In this document: positions 33,855-38,935 of the stretch, piece by piece | Numbering within the stretch: position 1 is the stretch's first letter | Layout of the letters: each line of letters opens with the position of its first letter | Assembly (NCBI RefSeq): GCF_013031405.1 | Contig: NZ_WPZY01000029.1 | Coordinates: 1-38,935 of the forward strand | Direction of reading: 5' to 3' | Length of the DNA stretch: 38,935 nucleotides | DNA from: Ruegeria sp. HKCCD8929 | GTDB taxonomy: Bacteria > Pseudomonadota > Alphaproteobacteria > Rhodobacterales > Rhodobacteraceae | Notes under the pieces: generated by a model | Seen by the model: the letters and a program-made list of their open reading frames with translations, nothing else | Database searches by the model: none | Told to the model about the DNA's origin: nothing | Program-made: the position numbers and the translations under genes

Positions 33855-34442
33855 ATGATGCGTACCCTCCTTGCCACGACGGCTTTTTTCACCACTTTGG
33901 CCGTAACCGCGCAGGCCGACATGGCCAGGTATGAACTCGATCCCGAACACACGGCCATCTACTTCACCGTAGAGCACGTCGGCTTTGCCAAGACGCTCGG
34001 TATCTTCACCGACCTCGAAGGCAGTTTCATGTATGACGTCGATACCCAAGAACTGGGCGATGTCGCCGTGACAATCGGTGCGGGGTCGGTCAAGACGTTC
34101 AACGAAGCGCGCGATGGGCATGTGCGCGACCGCGACTTCCTGAATGTCTCGGAACATCCCAAAATCACGTTTATCGCCAGCGGCGGCACACCCGCAAGCG
34201 ATGCATCGGGCACGGTCGCGGGCGATCTGACGATACTCGGCGTAACGCGGCCTGTGACACTCGACGTGACGCTGAACAAGGTCGCGGATTACCCATTCGG
34301 CCACCAGCGCGAGGTTCTGGGTCTGTCGATGACCGCCACGATCCAGCGTAGTGATTTCGGCATGACCTATGCCGTAGAGAACGGGCTGGTCGGGGATGAA
34401 GTCAGTATCAACATCGAGACCGAAGCGATGAAGATGGAGTGA
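33855..34442 (+). CDS. YceI-family periplasmic lipocalin-like protein
   Basis: A 195-residue protein with a Sec signal (MMRTLLATTAFFTTLAVTAQA) and the YceI beta-barrel: MARYELDPEHTAIYFTVEHVGF at the mature start, GSFMYDVDTQELGDVAVTIGAGSVKT, RDRDFLNVSEHPKITF, GDLTILGVTRPVTLDV and SDFGMTYAVENGLVGDEVSI. All are conserved blocks. The family binds isoprenoid-type amphiphiles in its barrel and is often stress-induced. Two ATGs in tandem (33855, 33858) could each be used. It is divergent from the EEP gene. Confidence 0.93.
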   Translation: MMRTLLATTAFFTTLAVTAQADMARYELDPEHTAIYFTVEHVGFAKTLGIFTDLEGSFMYDVDTQELGDVAVTIGAGSVKTFNEARDGHVRDRDFLNVSEHPKITFIASGGTPASDASGTVAGDLTILGVTRPVTLDVTLNKVADYPFGHQREVLGLSMTATIQRSDFGMTYAVENGLVGDEVSINIETEAMKME

Positions 34443-35090
34443 TCACGGCCTAGGTCGACAACGCAACTATGATGGAGACTATTGGGAACACACCCAACGC
34501 AATGGGCTGAGGCAGCCTAGTGCTCGAAAGATGCTCATGGCGGGAACCTTTGTTGGATTGGCAGCGCCGGCTGCTGCGTTGGTTCGTTTGCAGCACTCCA
34601 TTCACTGGTGCAAGCGGTGGCTGTGGGCGCCTTATCAGGGCATTCGGGCACCTTTTCCAAAACGCCGAGCGCGACTAAGGGGCTTTGTTGCAAACTTTTG
34701 ACCATTGGCCTTCGTGGTGCTAGCGGCTCTGTGGCGAACGGCATTATCCAGTTGAAGTTTGGTTTGTGATTTCTCTCAAAGGTGCACAGTACCCAAAAAA
34801 CGACAAGGCAGTACCGAGGTTGCCTTTGGTGCCATTCCAACGTCGGGTTTCAACTGAAGAACAAGTAAACGGTTTCGTCTCAAACCTGTTCGCCAAGCAC
34901 AAGTTTCCAACTGGCCGACAACTTCAGGAGGGGGTGCGAACCAGTGAGAATTCATGGAACTGCAGTCAAGGCAACAACGTCTTCTGGCGATCAGATTAAC
35001 GGGTACCTTGGGCAAGCCTCCAGATTGCACTTGCACTCAGTGTCAGTCGTCGTATGACGATGGGTGAAATTGCCGTAAGGGAAGCTTGCA
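34443..35090. other. Intergenic region with possible solo IS terminal repeat
   Basis: No gene was recognised in 648 bases. GGCTTTGTTGCAAACTTTTG at 34681-34700 looks like the terminal inverted repeat of IS6- or IS5-type elements ('GGCTxTGTTGCAAA'), but no transposase and no partner repeat were seen. The right end contains the ribosome binding site of the next gene (AAGGGAAG at about 35075-35083). Confidence 0.45.
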
Positions 35091-35780
35091 ATGCAAATGC
35101 TTGGCACGTTCATCAAGCCGATGCACCCCGAGGGCACAAAGTTTGTTGCGATTTTCGCGACCGCGACCCTCGGGCTTTTTCTGCTTTCCCCTGTCGTGGG
35201 CTGGATTGGTGTCGGCCTGACCATCTGGTGCTATTACTTCTTCCGCGATCCCAAACGCATAACGCCCACCCGCCCCGGGCTGATCGTAAGCCCGGCGGAT
35301 GGTATCGTTTCACTGATCGAACCCGCCGCCCCGCCGGCGGAGCTTGGTATGGCGGAGACACCGCTCACACGTGTCAGTGTGTTCATGAGCGTTTTCAATT
35401 GCCATGTGAACCGGACCCCTATTGCTGGTGAAATCACGTCTGTCGCCTATCGCCCCGGCAAGTTTTTCAACGCCTCTCTGGACAAGGCCAGTGCGGACAA
35501 TGAGCGCAACAGCCTATGTATCCGGATGCCGAACGGGCAGGAGCTGGCAGTGGTCCAGATCGCTGGTCTGGTGGCGCGTCGTATTGTCTGTTTCGTGACA
35601 CCCGATGCGCAGATGCAAACCGGTGAGCGCTTCGGCCTGATCCGGTTCGGCTCACGCTTGGATGTGTATCTGCCACCCGGTGTGTCGCCACTGGTCAGCA
35701 TTGGCCAGACCATGATTGCCGGCGAAACCGTATTGGCCGAAATGCCCGTCGAAGATGACGGACCGAGGACGGAACTGTGA
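35091..35780 (+). CDS. psd: Phosphatidylserine decarboxylase, short (PSD-A) type
   Basis: A 229-residue membrane-associated proenzyme. An N-terminal hydrophobic pair (KFVAIFATATLGLFLLSP, WIGVGLTIWCYYFFRDP) precedes PGLIVSPADGIVSLIE, FMSVFNCHVNRTPIAGEI and the self-cleavage site RFGSRLDVYLPPG, where the Gly-Ser bond is cut and the Ser becomes the pyruvoyl group. It converts phosphatidylserine to phosphatidylethanolamine. The length fits the short archaeal/alphaproteobacterial-type enzyme. Its stop overlaps the pssA GTG start (GTGA). The gene order psd-pssA is common in alphaproteobacteria. Confidence 0.93.
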   Translation: MQMLGTFIKPMHPEGTKFVAIFATATLGLFLLSPVVGWIGVGLTIWCYYFFRDPKRITPTRPGLIVSPADGIVSLIEPAAPPAELGMAETPLTRVSVFMSVFNCHVNRTPIAGEITSVAYRPGKFFNASLDKASADNERNSLCIRMPNGQELAVVQIAGLVARRIVCFVTPDAQMQTGERFGLIRFGSRLDVYLPPGVSPLVSIGQTMIAGETVLAEMPVEDDGPRTEL

Positions 35781-36544
35781 CCGACAGTCGGGACAGGGCC
35801 ATCACGGATTTTGCGCTGGTTCAACTAATCCCGAACATGCTGACCATTGCAGCGATCTGTGCTGGTTTGTCGGCAATAAGGTTCGGGATTCAGGGCAACC
35901 ACGTGCTGGCGGTGCAACTCATTGTGGCCGCCTGTGTTTTGGATGGGCTTGACGGACGCATAGCGCGTTTGCTGAGCAGCGACAGCAAGATGGGGGCCGA
36001 GCTGGATTCGCTGGCGGATTTCCTGAACTTTGGAGTCGCTCCGCCGCTGGTCCTTTATCTCTGGGCGCTCCAGGACATGCGCAGCGCGGGCTGGATATCG
36101 GTGCTGGTCTTTGCCGTCTGTTGTGTCATGCGTCTGGCCCGGTTCAATGTGAGCAACAAGGCCGACGAAGACGATGCCCCAAGTGATTACTTTACGGGCG
36201 TGCCGGCACCGGCCGGGGCGCTGCTGGTTCTGTTGCCGATGTCTGTTTCGTTTGCCTTTGCCAACACACCGCTGCTGCCGGATGTCGTCATCTGCGCCTA
36301 TATGGTCCTGGTCGGCTTTCTCATGATCAGTCACATTCCGACCTGGTCATTCAAATCCGTCAGTGTATCGCGGCACAATGTGAAGTTTTTTCTGGTGGGC
36401 TTCGCTTTTGTCGGAGCAGCGGTGCTGACCTACGCTTGGATCACCTTGGTTGTCCTTTGTGTCGTGTATGTCGGAATTGTCCTTTGGCACCTTTGTTTCA
36501 AAACATCCCACGCATTCACTCAACCATTCAGGAAGGGGAAGTAA
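35777..36544 (+). CDS. pssA: CDP-diacylglycerol-serine O-phosphatidyltransferase
   Basis: A 255-residue integral membrane enzyme with the full CDP-alcohol phosphotransferase motif (LDGLDGRIARLLSSDSKMGA, then ELDSLAD). The N terminus LVQLIPNMLTIAAICAGLSA and the block DFLNFGVAPPLVLYLWAL are typical for the type II PS synthase. It makes phosphatidylserine, used by the decarboxylase encoded just upstream. The start is GTG overlapping the psd stop. Eight hydrophobic segments. One base separates its stop from the pmtA TTG start. Confidence 0.94.
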   Translation: MTDSRDRAITDFALVQLIPNMLTIAAICAGLSAIRFGIQGNHVLAVQLIVAACVLDGLDGRIARLLSSDSKMGAELDSLADFLNFGVAPPLVLYLWALQDMRSAGWISVLVFAVCCVMRLARFNVSNKADEDDAPSDYFTGVPAPAGALLVLLPMSVSFAFANTPLLPDVVICAYMVLVGFLMISHIPTWSFKSVSVSRHNVKFFLVGFAFVGAAVLTYAWITLVVLCVVYVGIVLWHLCFKTSHAFTQPFRKGK

Positions 36545-36545
36545 G

Positions 36546-37169
36546 TTGAAAATCGAGGCGGTTCAAACCTCCTATGCCCGCTGGGCACCGATCTATGACA
36601 AAACCTTTGGTGCAGCGACCAACGTCGGCAGACGTCGGGCAGTGAACTACATCAACACCCTGACAGGATCGGTGCTTGAGGTCGGTGTGGGAACCGGGCT
36701 TTCACTGCAGCACTACAAAGGTGATCTGCAGGTGACCGGCATCGATTTCAGCACTCAAATGTTGGCTAAAGCCCAAAGCAAAGTGCAGCGCCTGGGATTG
36801 AAACATGTTGTAGCCCTGCGGCAAATGGATGCCCGCACGCTGGAATTTCCGGACAACTCCTTTGACGTGATTGCCGCAATGCACGTGCTTTCGGTTGTGC
36901 CCGACCCTGAACAGGTGATGTCCGAGATCGCCCGCGTGCTCAAACCCGGCGGCAAGGTCGTCATCACCAACCATTTTGTGCGCAGCCACGGTGTGCTGGC
37001 TATTCTTGAACGGATTTCCGCTCCCTTCGCTAACATCATTGGCTGGCATTCGGATTTCGAAATCAAAACCGTCCTGCAAGAGCCCAGCCTGGCGATCGAA
37101 GAGCAGAAATCCTTACCGCCCTTGGGCATGATGACTTTTCTGGTTCTGACCAAAACTGCGGACATCTGA
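36546..37169 (+). CDS. pmtA: Phosphatidylethanolamine N-methyltransferase
   Basis: A 207-residue SAM-dependent methyltransferase of the Rhodobacter PmtA type: TSYARWAPIYDKTFGAATNVGRR, SAM motif I VLEVGVGTGLSLQHY, VTGIDFSTQML, DNSFDVIAAMHVLSVVPDPE, LKPGGKVVITNHF. It methylates PE three times to phosphatidylcholine. The start is TTG 36546-36548, one base after the pssA stop, with AGGAAGGGG seven bases upstream; the ATG 32 codons earlier lies inside pssA. With psd and pssA it forms a full route from CDP-diacylglycerol to PC in one transcript. Confidence 0.9.
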   Translation: MKIEAVQTSYARWAPIYDKTFGAATNVGRRRAVNYINTLTGSVLEVGVGTGLSLQHYKGDLQVTGIDFSTQMLAKAQSKVQRLGLKHVVALRQMDARTLEFPDNSFDVIAAMHVLSVVPDPEQVMSEIARVLKPGGKVVITNHFVRSHGVLAILERISAPFANIIGWHSDFEIKTVLQEPSLAIEEQKSLPPLGMMTFLVLTKTADI

Positions 37170-37185
37170 TTTGATCGACGGAAGT

Positions 37186-37221
37186 AGGCGGCCACCTCTA
37201 TGCACTGGCGCTTGGCCGCCT
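37186..37221. repeat. Inverted repeat downstream of pmtA
   Basis: AGGCGGCCA and TGGCCGCCT form a perfect 9-bp stem with an 18-base loop, 17 bases after the pmtA stop. There is no T-run. It may be a transcript-end hairpin or part of a decayed element. Confidence 0.5.
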
Positions 37222-37702
37222 TGTCCATGCAAGCACATCGGCCGCGAGTTTGAGAGCGGGCCAAGAGGGAAACTATTTCCTGAGCGATCACATGCAGGTC
37301 ATCCTCATGCTTCAGTGTTGTGCGGTCGGGCCGGGCCGGATAATTTGCGATGCGCTGCCAGGCGTGAACCTCATATGCTTAATGCGCTTTGCGATGCGCC
37401 TTGGCGTCGCGGCGCAATTACTTCGGGCATTTTGTCATCGGCCTTCTCACGTTTGGCTCGATGGTCCGCTGAGTTCGAGCATGAGATTTACCGAACTGAA
37501 ATTGTCATGCGTTTAAAGTACCCTTTCAAAGACAAATCATTGAGCAGCCACAGTGCGGTGAGGGCCTAGATCGTTTTTGAAATGAGCAATGATTGGCTTG
37601 GCGGGTCAATTCGCGATCATGTCCGACTTTGTCACTCTTCACGGTGCCTAGCACTTACCATACCCGTACGAGATCAGAACTTTACCGCCAACCATTGACG
37701 GT
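37222..37702. other. Intergenic, no gene recognised
   Basis: Only short open frames without family resemblance are seen on both strands, with composition less regular than in the neighbouring genes. It may be decayed coding DNA. It lies between pmtA and the 3' end of the tautomerase gene. Confidence 0.4.
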
Positions 37703-37918
37703 TCAACCCGCTGCCATTGCTTTGATGTCCTGTGCGCTCGGGGTGCTGCCCCCGATCCCCCACTGGCCGCTTCGAACTTCCTTGACGCGAACCCATGTAA
37801 CGCCTCTCATGGCTTCACCTTCCACTTCGATCATGGCCTCCGTCACCTTTTCGATCATCTGGGCCTTTTGCGTTTGATCGAAGACCCCTTCGATCACTTC
37901 AATATCAACCAGTGGCAT
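37703..37918 (-). CDS. 4-oxalocrotonate tautomerase-family protein
   Basis: A 71-residue tautomerase: MPLVDIEVIEGVFDQTQKAQ, with the catalytic Pro directly after the initiator Met, and TEAMIEVEGEAMRGVTWVRVKEV. Length and beta-alpha-beta pattern fit the small hexameric subunits. Small members act on 2-hydroxymuconate or related enols, or dehalogenate; the true substrate is unknown. The start is ATG 37916-37918 with AAAAGGAGATCG upstream. Divergent from an HxlR-type regulator, which probably controls it. Confidence 0.88.
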   Translation of the reverse strand: MPLVDIEVIEGVFDQTQKAQMIEKVTEAMIEVEGEAMRGVTWVRVKEVRSGQWGIGGSTPSAQDIKAMAAG

Positions 37919-37951
37919 GTTCGATCTCCTTTTGATGGTTTGAACATGACC

Positions 37952-38049
37952 ATCATCTCAAGGGATCGAACCACGCCGCTAGTTCAGGTAGTGTAGGAAA
38001 CGCGCTACAGTTTTTGAACTGGACCGTCTTTCGGCTCATGTGAGATGAT
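37952..38049. promoter_or_regulatory. Nested inverted repeats between tautomerase and HxlR genes
   Basis: In the 149-base divergent gap, ATCATCTCA (37952-37960) and TGAGATGAT (38041-38049) are a perfect 9-base inverted pair 80 bases apart. Inside lies AGTTCA (37981-37986) with TGAACT (38015-38020), and GTAG (37988-37991) with CTAC (38005-38008). They may be operator half-sites for the adjacent regulator. Inference only. Confidence 0.4.
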
Positions 38050-38067
38050 CCAGCGGGAGGTCCAGAA

Positions 38068-38763
38068 ATGCCGGAGAATGCCTATCCCAGCTTCTGCCCC
38101 GTCGCCATGGCTGCAAAGGTGCTGGAGCCGCGTTGGACCATGCTTGTCTTGTGCGAGATGTGGTCCGGATCAACACGCTTCAACGAGATACAGCGCGGCG
38201 TGCCGGGAATGTCGCCAGGTTTATTGTCGAAACGGCTGAAAAGTATGGAGGCGATGGGGTTGGTTCAACGCCGCAATCAGGCAGCGTGCGGACATGCTGA
38301 GTATGTCACTACACCGCGCGCGGACGAGCTGGAGCCCATCGTTCAAACCTTAGGCGAATGGGCCCATCGGAACGTCGAACAGGATGTTTCCCTGGAATAT
38401 CTCGACGCCCGTGTTCTGATGTGGAACATCCGGCGCAAGATCAAGAGATCCGAACTGCCCATCGACAAATGCGTGATCCAATTCACGCTGCACAATTTAC
38501 CGGATGAAACTGTCAACTACTGGATCGTCATCAAACCAGGGATCGAGACAGATCTTTGCTATGTTAATCCGGGCCTCAATGTAGACCTTTTCGTCATAAG
38601 CCAGTTGCGCGCGCTGACATCGGCATGGATGGGCCATACAAGCTTTGAGCATGAGTTGGCTGATGAGACAATTACGCTCGTCGGACATTCCGGTCTGGCA
38701 CGCACTATGACAAAATGGCTTGTCAAAAGTAGTTTTGCCAATCGTTCGGACGTCACGACGTAG
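38068..38763 (+). CDS. HxlR-family winged-helix regulator with C-terminal SCP2-like domain
   Basis: A 231-residue protein. Residues 8-105 form the HxlR winged helix: FCPVAMAAKVLEPRWTMLVL with the redox-type Cys near the N terminus, SGSTRFNEIQRGVPGMSPGLLSKRLKSME, GLVQRR and a wing ending at YVTTPRADELEPIV. HxlR regulators are normally about 110 residues; the extra 120 residues (VLMWNIRRKIKRSELP; FTLHNLPDETVNYWIVIKPG; VDLFVISQLRALTSAWMG) resemble the sterol-carrier-like C-terminal domain seen in a subset. This could bind a hydrophobic effector. The start is ATG 38068 with GGGAGG upstream. Likely controls the divergent tautomerase. Confidence 0.85.
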   Translation: MPENAYPSFCPVAMAAKVLEPRWTMLVLCEMWSGSTRFNEIQRGVPGMSPGLLSKRLKSMEAMGLVQRRNQAACGHAEYVTTPRADELEPIVQTLGEWAHRNVEQDVSLEYLDARVLMWNIRRKIKRSELPIDKCVIQFTLHNLPDETVNYWIVIKPGIETDLCYVNPGLNVDLFVISQLRALTSAWMGHTSFEHELADETITLVGHSGLARTMTKWLVKSSFANRSDVTT

Positions 38764-38935
38764 TTCCCTTGAGATTTCTGCTAATCGATATCTTATTCTC
38801 GTATACGCGCAGCCGAGCATCGACCGGGTCGCGCATGAAAAAGCTCCAGGGCAATGGATTAAGATTTCTCTAGGACAAACTGACCTTCCCCCGCGATCAG
38901 GGCCGGTTTGATCTGGAATCTTCCGGTTGGGTGTC

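Noticed and set aside
33729..34304. Long N-terminal extension of the EEP protein
   Set aside because: It overlaps the clear yceI gene on the opposite strand and shows no domain.
34535..34840. 101-codon open frame on the minus strand
   Set aside because: No family resemblance, no ribosome binding site, and it crosses the IS-like terminal repeat; probably chance.
37961..37975. tRNA-like T-loop (GGTTCGATCCC on the minus strand)
   Set aside because: No matching acceptor stem, D-arm or anticodon arm can be folded around it; it lies in the divergent regulatory gap.
1..38935. CRISPR array, phage defence, toxin-antitoxin or prophage genes
   Set aside because: Looked for on both strands: no regularly spaced repeats, integrase, capsid/tail or nuclease-effector modules were seen.

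Overview
The window looks like an alphaproteobacterial chromosome, most likely a marine Rhodobacterales/Roseobacter-type organism, although Rhizobiales cannot be excluded. Pointers are the short phosphatidylserine decarboxylase, PssA and a Rhodobacter-type PmtA in one operon, the small ribbon-helix-helix protein starting MCRLFIGADPELW, dense overlapping operons and moderately high G+C. No rRNA, tRNA or CRISPR array was found.

Layout. (1) 1-9215 is a patchwork of decayed insertion sequences (IS110 end, two IS3-family copies facing inward, an IS5-family fragment). Between them lie a coupled pair (MscS-type channel plus a membrane-anchored 2Fe-2S protein that resembles an adenylate cyclase without its cyclase domain) and a small stress-type locus (NmrA-like reductase, SnoaL-like protein, YdcZ-like membrane protein, divergent TetR regulator). 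(2) 9263-21821 is a complete-looking sugar catabolic regulon. On the minus strand are a GMC oxidoreductase, a GntR/FCD regulator and a KDG kinase. Divergent on the plus strand are an aldehyde dehydrogenase, a ribose-type ABC importer, an enolase-superfamily enzyme, a zinc alcohol dehydrogenase and a KduD-like SDR. The set matches, step for step, the 3,6-anhydro-L-galactose (agar/porphyran sugar) pathway down to KDPG; only the KDPG aldolase is absent. This is the most interesting part of the window. (3) 21910-24906 holds a ribbon-helix-helix protein, a strong bidirectional terminator, and a minus-strand operon of a glyoxalase-like protein, a Tat-targeted dehydrogenase small subunit and an FAD/Fe-S GMC dehydrogenase. 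(4) 25344-33728 is a long minus-strand run in which most neighbours overlap by 4 bases: EEP phosphoesterase, CDP-alcohol phosphatidyltransferase, membrane alkaline-phosphatase-superfamily enzyme, flippase-like membrane protein, NitT/TauT-type ABC importer with a double-domain permease, and a GT4 glycosyltransferase. It reads as an undescribed envelope-lipid or glycan module joined to an importer. (5) 33855-37169 has a YceI protein, then psd-pssA-pmtA, which together give the PS to PE to PC route. (6) 37703-38763 is a 4-oxalocrotonate tautomerase homologue divergent from an HxlR-type regulator.

All functional calls are by reading motifs, family resemblance and context; no database search was possible. 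Several start codons were moved downstream or to TTG/GTG on the basis of ribosome binding sites, gene overlaps and family lengths.
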